From positions 145,809 through 209,808 of the forward strand of contig VZQC01009973.1 of assembly GCA_009823505.1 (NCBI GenBank): a stretch of 64,000 nucleotides of DNA, given 5' to 3'. Below, piece after piece: positions 30,690 to 41,503 of the stretch. The position numbers and the translations under genes are program-made. Numbering within the stretch: the stretch's first letter is position 1; the number at the start of each line of letters is the position of its first letter. A model generated the notes under the pieces. That model searched no databases. It worked only from the letters and a program-made list of their open reading frames with translations, and was not told the origin of the DNA. This DNA comes from Rhizomys pruinosus (taxonomy: Eukaryota; Chordata; Mammalia; Rodentia; Spalacidae).

Positions 30690-33626
30690 GCCACTGAGGA
30701 ATATTATGCAGATAAAATTATATGGAAAAATGAAGAGCCTGTGTGGGTTAATCGGTGGCCCCTAACTCAAGAAAAGATACAGGCTATAGAAAAATTGGTT
30801 CAGGAACAACTTGATAAAGTATATTTAGAAGCTTCAAATAGTCCTTGGAATACACTAATATTCACTATTAAAAAGAAATCAGGAAAATGGAGACTCTTAC
30901 AGGATTTAAGAGCAGTAAATGCTACTATGGAAACCATGGGAGCATTGCAGCAAGATCTTCCTTCCCCGGTAGTCATTCCCAAAGAAATGGTCACAGTTGT
31001 TATAGACCTGCAAGACTGCTTTTTTACTATAAAACTACATCCAGAGGACTGTAAAAAATTTGCATTTAGCATACCATCAGAAATTTCCAAAGGCCTTTTC
31101 AGCGATATCATTGGAAAGTATTACCTCAAGGTATGAAAAATAGTCCTACTTTATGTCAAAAATATGTAGACCAAGAATTAATAAAGGTTAGAGAGTGGTG
31201 TCCTGGTGCATATATCATTCATTATATGGATGACATACTCCTGGCTACTCCAAGCTTGAAGGAGACTCAGGAAGCATTGGAGAAAATGATACAATTAACA
31301 TCTTTTGGACTAATCATTGCACCTGATAAGATTCAGTGGAATAAACCATTGTCCTATTTAGAGAATATGATTTATGATTATTACATACAATCACAAAAAA
31401 TATCTATCAGATATGACAAACTAAAAACTTTAAATGATTTCCAAAAACTATTAGGAAATATTAACTGGATTAGGCCATCATTAAAAATTACTACTGGAGA
31501 ACTGCATCCCCTATTTAATATTTTAAAAGGAGATAGTCATCTTAATATTTTAAAAGGAGATATTCATCAAAATTCATCAAGACAAATAACAAAAGAGGCA
31601 ATTGAGGCTTTAGCTCTTGTAGATAAAAAATTATCTGAAGCAAAAGTTCATCAAATAGACTATAATAAGGAATGGATGTTAGTTATTCTAAAACTCAATT
31701 CACTCCCCCTGGATGTTTTTGGCAGGGAGGAGTATTAGAATGGATACACCTGGGGCTGGAGAGATAGCCTAGCGGTTAAGAGCACCGACTGCTCTTGCAG
31801 ATGACCTGGGTTCGATCCCCAGCACCCACATGGCAGCTAAGAACAGTCTGTAACTCCAATTCCAGGAGAACTCCAGTTGCAGGGGAATCCAAGACCCTCT
31901 TCTGACTTCCGCAGCATTGCACAGCACGGGTGCACAAACCTACATGCAGACAGTACATTCATACACATACAAAAACAAATAAAATTTTAAAAAAAATTTA
32001 AAAAAGAATGGATACACCTATTACATATGCAAAGTAAAATGGTATCGTCTTATGTGTACCTTACGGCTCAACTTATAATCAAAGCTAGACAGAGATCTAA
32101 AGAATTATTTGGTAAAGAAATGCAAAGTATTATTATTCCATTAAATAAAACTCAATTTGAACATTTAATGCAAACTGATGATGAATGGCTTATAGCACTG
32201 CAAAATTACACAGGACAAATTAAGTATAATTTGCCTCAACATAAAATCTTAAAATTTATTCACGAAGTTGTTATAATTTTTCCAAACAAATGCTCTTTAA
32301 CACCTCTGGAGGAAGCTCTTACTGTCTTTACAGATGGCTCCTCTGATGGAACCTCTGTGGTATATGTGTCAGGCAGGCCACCCATTATCAAAAGGTCACC
32401 TGGTATTTCTGCACAGCAGGCAGAAATTACTGCGGTAATTATGGCCTTTGAGACATATCCCCAACCTTTAAACTTCTACACACATTCTAAGTATGTGGTT
32501 AATTTATTTCCGGCTATTGAAACAGCCCTATTGTCAGGTCAGTCCCCTGTATTACCATTACTGTTAAAGTTACAAAAAGCTCTTGTCAATAGACAAAGCA
32601 AGGTCTACATAGGCCATATAAGAGGACATACTGGACTTCCAGGGCCCTTATCAAAAGGCAATTATATGTCTGATCTATATACTAAAACTCTAATAGCCAC
32701 AGCTTTAGAAGAGGCTATAGAGAGCTGTCATCTTCATCATCAGAATGCACTTGCTTTGAAGAAAATGTTTAACATCACTAGAGAATAGGCTAGACAAATA
32801 GTAAAGCAGTGTATGTGCTGTCCAGATATATACCATCCCTTAAAATTAGGAGCTAATCCTAGAGGGCTGAAGCCTCAAGTGTTATGGCAGATGGATAACA
32901 CACATATTGCAGAATTTGGAAGATTAGCTTTTGTACATATAACCATTGACACTTACTCTCATGCAATGCATGCTACAGCCAGAACACGGGAAGCTGTTAA
33001 AGATGTCATCCAGCATTTAATATACTGTTTTGTCAACTTAGGACTGCCATCGCAGATAAAGACAGATACTGCTCCAGCATATTCATCAAAAGCCTTTAAA
33101 ACCTTTTGCGATCAATGGCACATCAAACATACTACAGGAATACCTTATAACCCCCAAGGTCAGGCAATAATTTAAAGAGCTCATCAAACTTTAAAGACAC
33201 AGCTATTACGTCAAAAGAACACTAATAAATATTTTCCCCTCATCAAGCTTTGAATCATGCACTTTTTACCATAAATCAATAATTACCCCAATGAAAAGGC
33301 ACTGGGGAGATCAAGAACACAAAATTGAACCAATGGTTACACGGAAGGATTTATTAACAGGCATGTGGAAGGGCCCAGATGTCTTAATTTCCTTGGGAAG
33401 AGGATAGGCTTGTGTGTTTCCACAGGATGCGGACTCTCCCATCTGGATCCTGGACCGACTTATCCAGCACTACAATGTCAAGGAAGCAGAAAAGAAAGCA
33501 GCAAAACCTAAGGCAGGCCTGTCTGAAAATGAAAGCACTGCTGCTGACTCCGAAGGCGTCACAGCAGACACCAAAGGCCAAGACACCGACATGGGGACAA
33601 GTCAAGAAGCTGACGAAGGAAGCTGA
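30690..33626 (+). pseudogene. Proviral pol (reverse transcriptase, RNase H, integrase), broken
   Basis: Reverse transcriptase begins at about 30741 ([36 protein letters not shown]). A frame change falls near 31110-31136, and the catalytic YMDD box follows at about 31224-31235 (HYMDDILLATPS). A further frameshift and stop (31738) precede a B2 insertion. RNase H lies at about 32310-32700: FTDGSS and the AEIT glutamate are present, but the YxDS aspartate reads His (YTHSKYVV). Integrase spans about 32740-33200: a stop at 32786 sits in the zinc-binding region, and WQMDNTH and KTDTAPAY keep the first two catalytic aspartates. The codon expected to hold the catalytic glutamate after NPQGQAII is TAA (33173-33175). 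The tail runs to 33626, overlapping the start of env. The enzyme set is dead. Confidence 0.9.
31752..32004 (+). repeat. B2 SINE inserted in proviral pol
   Basis: A perfect 15-base target duplication, AGAATGGATACACCT, lies at 31737-31751 and 32005-32019. The element has the head GGGGCTGGAGAGATAGCC, the B box GGTTCGATCCCC, the 17-bp internal duplication and an A-rich tail. It is clearly young relative to the provirus. Confidence 0.96.
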
Positions 33627-34622
33627 GTCCATAGTGACTCAAACTGAAAAGCCTTTGACTGCAGCTAGTTTTTTCTTGGCCAATCTTGCAGTCTTATCTA
33701 CTCAGCTATCCACTGTATCATGTGCAGTGTATTGGGCATATGTTCCATCTCTGCCTCTGATTCACCTTGTGGGCTGGGGGGGAAGAAATGCAAATTAAAG
33801 TAATGACTAATAAGAGTGATTTACTGGGGGGATTTGCAGATTTAAGAAATCATCATGATATTTCCTCTGAATTTGCATATGAGGACAGATCTGACACAGC
33901 TCCTATTTGTGTCTCTCTTGGAACTACTGTACCTTTTGGATGCCTTCCCCTTAGTTATAGAACCTTTTTGACTGATGCACCTGATAAATTTAAGAATTAT
34001 GGAGGAAAGAACAAAATTAGCAATAAAAGATTAATTTGGGAAATAGGTCTTATGACCTTGGGTTATTCTAATTATAATGATACTTACGTTCCTTGGAATG
34101 ACAGTTTACCTATTGACTTGTGTATTCAAAAATACCATAATAAAGATCAATTTTGGGATTCACTTATAAAGTATCCACAATGGCTTCTTTGTGGATTCAT
34201 AGGAAAAGTATTAAAATACTGTCCTTTTGATTCTACAGAGAAAATTTTTGTCTTTTCCATAAGCGGCCCTGACTATGACTATACCTCTAATTTAAAAAGT
34301 AACTCCCAGCACTTTAATGGATATCAAACTAATACTTTGGGAGAACCAATAAAACGGTGGTTCATGCCCAGATGGGTGGCACCTGTATATGTGAGTCACT
34401 CGCATATACACAATCTTACTACCATTCACCCAGAGCTTTTTCACTTGTTTGCCACAGCCAACATAGTATTGCTTAAAGAACCAAGAAAAAATAATTCTGA
34501 TCCGCTTGCAGTGAGAAGCTGTGTGGGATATCCATACGGAATTTTAGCTGCTGATCCTAGAAATCTTATTATTGCTAATGTTGGAAAGTCATATCATATT
34601 CAATGTTCAAAATGTATTCTTT

Positions 34623-35110
34623 TTTTAATTTATTTTTATTGATGCTTTGTGTATTTCATACATCATTTTCCAATTCAGTTCAGGCATATATCCCCTTCCC
34701 TTCCCCCCCACCCCACCCCTACCCATCGCAGATCGTACATTCTGCCGTAAGTTTTCTGCATCTTTCTCTGCTTTTTTGTTTTGTTTTGTTTTCATTTTTT
34801 TTAACAATAGATGATAATTTGTGAGTACAAGCATCCTTCATGTAAAACCAATTTGCAAGCAGTTGTGCCCAAACCCACACAGCTCATGGGTCCCACCATC
34901 CTGAAAGGGGGGGCTTGTATGTTCAATCAAATTGATCAAATGAGTGTCCAGTCTATATTGTTGTAGTTTCACCATTAACCCCAATCGAAGCCCTTACATT
35001 CTACCACGCCCCCTCTTCCACAGATTGTTCCCTAGGCTTAGAAAAGGGGCACAGGTGGATGAGAAGCAAAACACTCTACTTTCTCTGGAGCTGATGTCTT
35101 GGTCTCTAGT
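34623..35110 (-). mobile_element. L1-tailed repeat inserted in proviral env, reverse strand
   Basis: A target duplication of 14 bases, CAAAATGTATTCTT, lies at about 34608-34622 and 35111-35124. The left end is poly-T, then TATTGATGCTTTGTGTATTT, a C-rich block (34700-34725) and the shared body (GTGCCCAAACCCACACAGCT, CTTACATTCTACCACGCCCC). It is truncated at a point different from the copies at 14706 and 29026. Confidence 0.92.
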
Positions 35111-35713
35111 CAAAATGTATTCTTACAGATTGTATATTTTCAGGTTTTAATAAGAGTTATTCAGTTATTATTCTTGTTAAAAGACCTTCTTATGTCATGA
35201 TTCCTGTCAATCTTGGAGATGATCCTTGGTTCGATAATTCTGCTTTACAAACTCTAAAAAATTTAAATGAACTAGTTAGGCCTAAAAGATTCATTGCCGC
35301 TTTGATTCTAGGAATTACAGCATTAATAGCTATCTTGACATCTTTTGCTTTCTCTACTGCTGCCTTGGTTACTAATGTTCAAACTGCACATTTTGTAAAT
35401 GATTTGAGTAAAAATGTTTCTGCTGCATTTGCTAATCAGCATGATATAGACAAAAGACTAGAAGCAAAAGTAAATGCGCTTGAGGAAGCCGTTTTGGCTC
35501 TCGGAAAGGAAATTCAAAATTTAAAGGTACAGCTCTCAACTCGTTGCCGCGCTAGCTTTAGATATATTTGTGTGACACCGCTAAGGTATAATGATACCTG
35601 GGAATGGAATACTACTAAGAATCACTTATTGGGAATATGGAAGGATAATGATATTACTCGCAATATGTTAGATCTCCAGCAACAAATTATGGATAATAGT
35701 AAGGCTCACATAC

Positions 35714-35727
35714 AAGAAAGGGAGAGA
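35714..35727 (+). other. Polypurine tract of the provirus
   Basis: AAGAAAGGGAGAGA ends directly before the TG of the 3' LTR. It would prime plus-strand DNA synthesis and fixes the LTR start at 35728. It lies within env coding sequence. Confidence 0.85.
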
Positions 35728-35940
35728 TGCCATGGCAGCTTCAGTTGAATCTGAGTGACATGATCACCAGAGTGAGGCAGAAGCTTCAAGGAAGTTTGCC
35801 TCCTGAAACAGCTTGCGCCTTCAGCCTTTTTCTTGGAATAGGCTGTTCCTCATTAATCATTACTGTTCTCTGTGCTATGATTGTTTGGGGATATGGATCA
35901 ATGCGTTACCTTGTTCCTAGCAGGATACATGGTCCAGATC
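35728..35940 (+). repeat. 3' LTR of the provirus, truncated
   Basis: It matches the first 213 bases of the 5' LTR with roughly eight or nine substitutions by eye. It keeps the membrane-anchor-like frame open until the break. At about 35937-35941 (around GATC) the match to the LTR stops and reverse-strand ERVL protease sequence begins, so the last 466 bases of the LTR and the right-hand target duplication are missing. Confidence 0.9.
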
Positions 35941-36456
35941 ACTAATTTCTGCAATCCCTCCAGGGATACGATACTGTTTTTGGTTCACTATTTTTCCTGG
36001 TAGAGGCAGCACCAATGGTTTCCATTTGGCCTTTCCGACCATAATAGCCCTCACTCCACAGGTCAGGGAACCAATGTGGGGATTCCGCCAATTTCTAATT
36101 TATATCTATCCCAATTATACATTCTGGGACTGGGGAAATAACCACAAGATGAGTTCTGGGACCCACTGGGCCCACTGTGAGTCAGACTTCAGCCAAAACT
36201 CCATTTATCACCTGACCTCCATAGGCCCTTACTTTACCTTGAGGGTCACAATGCTTTTTAGGGTCTCCTGGATCAGTGTCAACTCAGAACCAGTATCCAA
36301 TAGGCCTCAAAAAGTCTGATTATTTCCTTTTCCCCAGTGTACAGTTACCCTAGTAAAAGACCTCAGGTCCCTCTGGGAAAGGACAGGAGGAAGGCAAACA
36401 GCATAACTCTTTGGTATTGTGACAAGGTCCTTCCTCATTGGAACCCGGCCACCCCT
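35941..36456 (-). pseudogene. ERVL protease / start of pol, broken
   Basis: On the minus strand, text near 36300-36270 encodes a TGSELTLI-type aspartic protease site. At about 36020-35960 the frame reads toward a QYRIPGGIAEIS-like segment that precedes reverse transcriptase in ERVL elements. Stops and frameshifts interrupt it, and it ends at the junction with the betaretroviral LTR. Confidence 0.65.
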
Positions 36457-38143
36457 TCATTCAAGGGGTTCTGGGTCTGTGAACTGTCTCAAGTCTGGAA
36501 ACTGGTTAACTGGGCGGGATTTGCTACTCCTAAAATCAAATGTTGACTTCCTGTCATTTGTTCTAGAGCTTTTCTGCTTATACAGATCAAATAAAAACTT
36601 AGTAGGCTTCTTGTGTATTTGGTTCCTGGGAACGCCATGATTGATTAGCCAGTTCCAAAGATCATTTTGGGTCATGCCATTATAGGTATTGTTTTGCCTT
36701 TGCCACCCATTATGATAATTATGGTAACTACGCTCATCTGGCCTTCTGCAATTCAGTGCTGCCACCTGACGCCTACCCTGAGGTCCTGTTAAACCTATTA
36801 TGTGTACATTTAATTTATGCAAGCGAGCAACAACTTCTCTAACTGTAAGATCTGGCATAAGAAATAGAGCAAAAACAAAGCTCTTCAAATGTTCTGGTGT
36901 CTCTCTCAGTACTTTCCATCTTATAAATTCAGTGAGTGGCATGTCCTCTGGGTCCTCATATTGTGGAGAATGTGGTTTTACACTTCGAATCCACTCGAGC
37001 ATGCCCATCTGCCTGACCCTCACAATCCCTTCATCAATACTAAGCCAAGGAATATCAGGCATCTCTAACTCGCTGTTAGTAGGCCATGTTTTAATAAATA
37101 CATCAGCCAACCATTCAAATAAACTTTTAACACCTTTTTTAACTGCTCGAGCTTCCATGTTAAACCTAGAATCTCTACTCAGTGGGCTCATATCGATAAA
37201 CTCAGTATGATCCAATTTTATATTCCTTCCACCATTATCCCACACCCTTAAAATCCATTCCCACACATATTCCTTAGGCTTCTGCCGGAATGAATCAGCA
37301 AACTCATTAATTTCTTTAGTGGTATAACGCACCTCCTCTTGGACCACACTTTCTATCTCACCTTGAGGGGCTTGCTTAGACTTCAATCTGGTTATAGGTC
37401 TAGAGGCAACAATTGTTGGGCCCTGAGGGACATTAACTCCCACTGGGAGGGGGGGATTAGTTTCCTCAGGCAAGGGTGGGGAGGAGGGATCTGCAGGGTG
37501 TGGATTCTCTGCTGAGGGTGGGGAGATTAATTCCTCAGATAAAGAAAATCCCTCAGAATCTGAAGGTTCAAAATCCTCATCATCATGGTTCTCCTACACA
37601 TCTCCATCCCAAGTTTCAGGGTTCCACACTTTCCCCACCAGTGCTCTCACTTTAACTGCTGACACTCTTCATGGCTGGGAATTAAATTTGCATTGTAAAT
37701 CAGCCAAACGTATAATAAGGGCTGCAGCTTGATTTTCTGCTGCTTTAGCTTTTTGGCTGCTGGAGAGAAGATTCTCTTCCAGAGCACACTTGGAAACCTT
37801 TAAACTGTTGTTTCGAATCCAGAGCTGGTCATTTTTATCACTGAGCTCCTTACTTTCCCCTATCACTTTATCCAGACATGCTAGGAGCAACAAGGCAACA
37901 TCATTATTTTCCTTATTTTTCTGCAATTTCTCGAACGTTTTATATAGAGTCGCTAAAATCCTTGCTTCTCACAAGAGGTGAGTTAGGTGAGTCAAATAGA
38001 TCTATCTTCATAATTAGTTCAAATAGTCTGCACCAAGGATTATCATTCCTCTTCATGCCACCAGGAGAGCTTTCAGTAACTCTAGGCTTCATTGGGTTGG
38101 AGAGCTGGCTCCAGAGGCTACCAAGCCCACTAAAGAAATTCAT
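36457..38143 (-). pseudogene. ERVL gag, partly open
   Basis: On the minus strand gag starts near 38143 (MNFFSGLGSLWSQLSNP). A frameshift follows within about 70 codons, a second piece is 37926-37669, and the main block is 37473-36457, open for about 338 codons. That block contains YTTKEINEFADSFRQKPKEY, WILRVWDNGG and LPDIPWLSI-like capsid wording. This is the gag type from which the mouse restriction factor Fv1 was derived. Its last codons (after about 36540) run toward the protease region. In-frame stops lie between 37669 and 37473, so a complete Gag is not encoded. Whether the open block is under selection is unknown. Confidence 0.8.
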
Positions 38144-38163
38144 CCTTTCAATTCTGTTTCTCT

Positions 38164-38181
38164 AGAACCACTCCCGGTACC
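38164..38181 (-). other. Primer binding site of the ERVL element (tRNA-Leu type)
   Basis: The minus strand reads TGGTACCGGGAGTGGTTC six bases after the end of the LTR, close to the leucine-tRNA primer site that gives ERVL its name. Confidence 0.7.
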
Positions 38182-38187
38182 AAAATC

Positions 38188-38665
38188 TGTATTAGTCAGG
38201 GTTCTCTAAAGAAACAGAAGTAACAGGACGAATATATATAGCTATATATAATTTATTGATTTGCTCAGGTGACAGAGTTCAAGGATTCCAACAGTAGCTG
38301 CACCACACTGGAATGGCCAAGACGAGAATCCAGGGAACTGCTCAGTCCGCAAGGCTGGATGTCTTAGTAGCCCCAATCCAGTGCTGAAGGCCCAAATGGA
38401 TTCCAGGAGATCTGCCTGTCTCAGTACACGCTGGGATCCGAAAGGTTAATCACAGCAGCAGACAAACTCACAAGATGAGAGAAGCAAGCCGCAGGAGAAA
38501 AGGGACCAGCTCGTTCTGCCATGGCCTTTTATACTGCCTGCCGGCAGAAGATAACACCCACATTTGGGGTGGGCCATCCGGGTTGAGGTGGTCCAATCCA
38601 AACATCCCTTTTCTCTTATTTGTTCCTTAGTCCAGTAAAGTTGACACACAGTATTAACCATCACA
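38188..38665 (-). repeat. 5' LTR of the ERVL element
   Basis: The LTR is 478 bp. On the minus strand it starts TGTGATGGTTAATACTGTGT and ends CTGACTAATACA. A TATA-like GTATAAAA lies at about 38527-38534. AT-rich sequence and the CTTTAGAGAACCC wording near the end fit MT2/MLT2-type LTRs. It interrupts an L1. Confidence 0.88.
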
Positions 38666-39560
38666 CACACTAAGGTCTTGTGTATCCTTGTGGGTGAGAT
38701 GAGTTTCTTGACAATCAAAAGATAGGGTCTCTTTTTTCATCCATTCTGCTAGTCTCTGATTTGACAGGGGGTTTTAGGCAATTGGCTTTTAATGATATTA
38801 CTGAAAGCTGTGTATTAGGTACTATTATTTTAATTGCTTTATGGATAAAGGTAAACCCTCATTCACTGCTAGTGTGAATGCAAACTAATGCAGCAACTAT
38901 GGAAGACAGTGTCTGAAACGTTCAATAAACTACAAATAAACCCACCATATAACCCAGTTACATCACTCATTTGCATATACCCAAAGGAATCATCACACTG
39001 TAAAAACACTTGTACATCCATGATTGGTGCTGCTTTCTTCAAATAACTAAGAAATGGATGGAGCCTAAATGTTCGAAAATGGACTTGCGGATAATGAAAA
39101 AAGTGGTACATCTACCGATGGAGTAATACTCAACAATAAGAAATGAAGCTATTATGCAAATCACAGGTAAATAGATTGGACTATTGAGTGCATACCAAGA
39201 GAAGTATTGCAGAAACCAAGAGATGCATGTTGTCTCTCATTTGTGTTCTTGTCTATCACTAGGGAAGGATACTTGGAGGTAAAGGAAAAGAAGGAACCAA
39301 ACAGAGGGGGTAGTATGTCTTTAGGGGAATAGAAATGGTGGCTATGTTGGTTTGGAGGGGAGGAGGGAGAAAAATGCAGGGAGTTGAAGGGGAAAGTGGG
39401 GAAGATGGTGGTGCTAAGGAAGGGTAAGGAGGAGGGATTTGGGAAGTGAAGAAGAAAGAATAGAGATGATTGGACCTTGAGATTCTAGGGAAAACAGTGT
39501 GGAGTGTGATGCACCTGAAACCCCATGAAAAATGCACATAAACTGTCTGAAACTTAGTAG
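38666..39560. mobile_element. L1 with inverted 5' segment, then ORF2 end and 3' UTR
   Basis: Bases 38666-38849 are L1 ORF2 in reverse orientation (TTTGATTGTCAAGAAACTCA on the minus strand). Bases 38850-39290 are L1 ORF2 C-terminal text in forward orientation (AACCCTCATTCACTGCTAGT, CACCATATAACCCAGTTACA). A purine-rich 3' UTR follows to about 39560. The head-to-head join near 38850 fits a twin-priming inversion, and the ERVL LTR abuts the inverted part. Confidence 0.7.
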
Positions 39561-39675
39561 AATGGTGTTGCAACCTGGGAGCTGGGAAGGATGGAACACA
39601 GTGCCAGACAGAGGAAACCTCCCATTGAAAAGAATAATGCTCTTCACAGAAACATCCCACTGTCCAGTACTAACT

Positions 39676-40050
39676 GCTGTATTAGTTACTTTGCTGTTGC
39701 CGAGATAAAATGCCCTGATCAATGCAGATTTTTAGAAGGGATTGCTTATTTGATTACAGTTCCAGAGGAATCTGAGTCCACCATGCTGTGAAGGAATGAC
39801 AGCACAGGAGACTGGGGCAGAAATCTAAGCACTTATATCTTTAAGTATCCACAATTTGCAGGAAAAGAAAAGAGAGACAACATGTGGGACAGAACTTTCA
39901 GCTCTCAAGGCCCTCCTCTCTGATGTGTTTCTTCCAGCAAGGCCATACTTCCTAAACCTACACAAACAGGCCACCAGGAGGGCCAAGTATTCACATACTT
40001 GGATCCTGGGGGGGGGGGAGTTTCAGCCAAGCAGAATCAATACCAGAATA
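39676..40050 (-). mobile_element. MT-type (ERVL-MaLR) LTR, reverse strand
   Basis: It starts TGTATTAGTTACTTTGCTGT on the plus strand and passes GTTCCAGAGGAATCTGAGTC. It ends near GGATCCTGG and a G10 run at about 40009-40018. A sister copy lies at 42850-43190 in unit B, and remnants lie at 57960 and 59835 in and after unit C. Confidence 0.75.
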
Positions 40051-41503
40051 AATACGTGATTGACTAATTAAATTATTAATTAGTTAACTAAATATAACTT
40101 TGACCTAGTTCCCAACTTGTAAGTTCCACAGGGAGTAGAAAAACAGCCAGTGAATCATGCTAAAATACAGTCTTGACTCTGAGATATGAAGAGTCAGTGT
40201 ACCTGCACTTCTTAAAATTCCCTGCACTTTTCCTTCATTATAGCATGAGTTCTGGGATATCAATGTCTCTATTCTTGCTGGACCCCACACTTGTCCCAAA
40301 TTACTCCCCTCTGAGTAGCTGGGTTTAGATATTTCCAAGTACATTATTCCTCTTTCTTCCTGACAAAATATTTCCTGTGGAATTTTTTCCTGTGGCAAGG
40401 AGAATAACTAAGAAAAAAAGTCATTAAGAGTATTTACTGGGGAGTTCTTTTTAATGGACTCATGAGGACACTGTTCTTAATCCCTGGATATGAATGATGC
40501 CTTTATTGATCTCTTCTGCTCACTATGACCTGCACTCTGATATGGTTAGACCAAGACACTTAACACGTTTAATAAATCATATAGATTTTATTGATGTTGC
40601 CTTTGTTCTGTCCCAATTGCCTGTAAGGCTGTACTGTCTGTCCAGATCAAGGTCACTCAGAGTGACTGGCTGCTTAGCCTTGAACTTTGTGTAAGCTGCC
40701 CTGGTGTTGTGGTTCCACTGACCACTCAATACATTATTCAAGAGTTCTGATAGTGTCCTCAAACCTTGCCTCATCCAAATTGGCCATTTCACACAGGGGA
40801 AGGAAAAAACTTGATATCATGCTTATAGAATTGTTTACCTTTATCCATAAAGCAATTAAAATGATAACACCCAATACACAGCTTTCAGTAATATCATTAA
40901 ATATCAATTGCCTAAACCCCCCTAGTCAAATCACAGACTAGCAAAATGGATGAAAAAAGAGACCACATCTTTTTATTGTCAAGAAACTCATCTCACCCAC
41001 AACCATATGCCACTCATCAACAGAGCTTCTCCTTGCAACAGATGGGGGCTACTGAAGAATTCCCCAACTGATTAGATGGATAAAATATACATATCAAAAG
41101 ACACACCTACAGGTGAATCTCTACATCTAAGACTCCTGCAGTATCAAAGGTGAGAGGCAGAAAGAAAACAAGTGTATCCCTCGATTCTTACCAACAAAGC
41201 TTCCATACATAATAGAGTGTTGCAAACAGCAGGGTAGAACTAGTCAAACTTTAAAGAATGCGAGCCTCTAGATTGTGTATCCCTGGATAGGACCTCTATA
41301 TTAAATCTCACACACAACCAGTCAGGAAAAATTGCTGAATTCGGGATGCAAATATTATAAGAGCCAGGGCTGGTACATGAAAATAAGAAAGCACTAGGTT
41401 ACAGAGGACAGGAATCTTTCACTTGTAAAGGTGTGGTGATGTTGTCAGGGGATCCATGCCAACTCAGACAAGGTCTCAGAGTGGGGCAAGAGAAATGGGT
41501 GAG

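Larger units (their letters stand above)
33475..35748 (+). pseudogene. Proviral env (leader, surface and transmembrane subunits), broken
   Basis: Env mediates virion attachment and membrane fusion. The leader starts at about 33475 (MSRKQKRKQQNLRQ), with a basic cluster and a later hydrophobic stretch (about 33655-33735); it is long, as in betaretroviruses. A frameshift in a G run near 33775 moves the surface subunit to the frame 33767-34620. An L1-tailed element sits at 34623-35110. The transmembrane part follows at 35197-35748: RPKR is a furin-type site, next comes a hydrophobic fusion-peptide-like stretch (FIAALILGITALIAILTSF), then a heptad region and a C-x7-C loop (CRASFRYIC). The frame stops at 35748 just inside the 3' LTR. 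The membrane-anchor text lies in another frame within the LTR. Confidence 0.88.
26958..35940 (+). mobile_element. Betaretrovirus-like endogenous provirus, 3'-truncated
   Basis: Order: 5' LTR (26958-27636), lysine-type primer binding site, gag, dUTPase-protease, pol, env, polypurine tract, partial 3' LTR. The gag, dUTPase/protease and env (TM) wording places it with class II, mouse-mammary-tumour-virus/HERV-K-like elements. Every gene has at least one stop or frameshift except the dUTPase-protease frame, which is open. Two L1-tailed insertions (in gag and env) and one B2 (in pol) landed after integration. By eye the two LTRs differ at about eight or nine of roughly 205 shared bases, suggesting an age of several million years. 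It cannot produce virus. Confidence 0.93.
35941..38665 (-). mobile_element. ERVL element, reverse strand, 5' portion
   Basis: Read on the minus strand: 5' LTR (38665-38188), leucine-type primer binding site (38181-38164), gag (from about 38143), protease and the start of pol (to 35941). Pol and the 3' LTR are absent. The gag and protease text is of the ERVL class, foamy-virus-related elements without env. Several stops and frameshifts are present. The truncation point coincides with the break in the betaretroviral 3' LTR. Confidence 0.85.
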
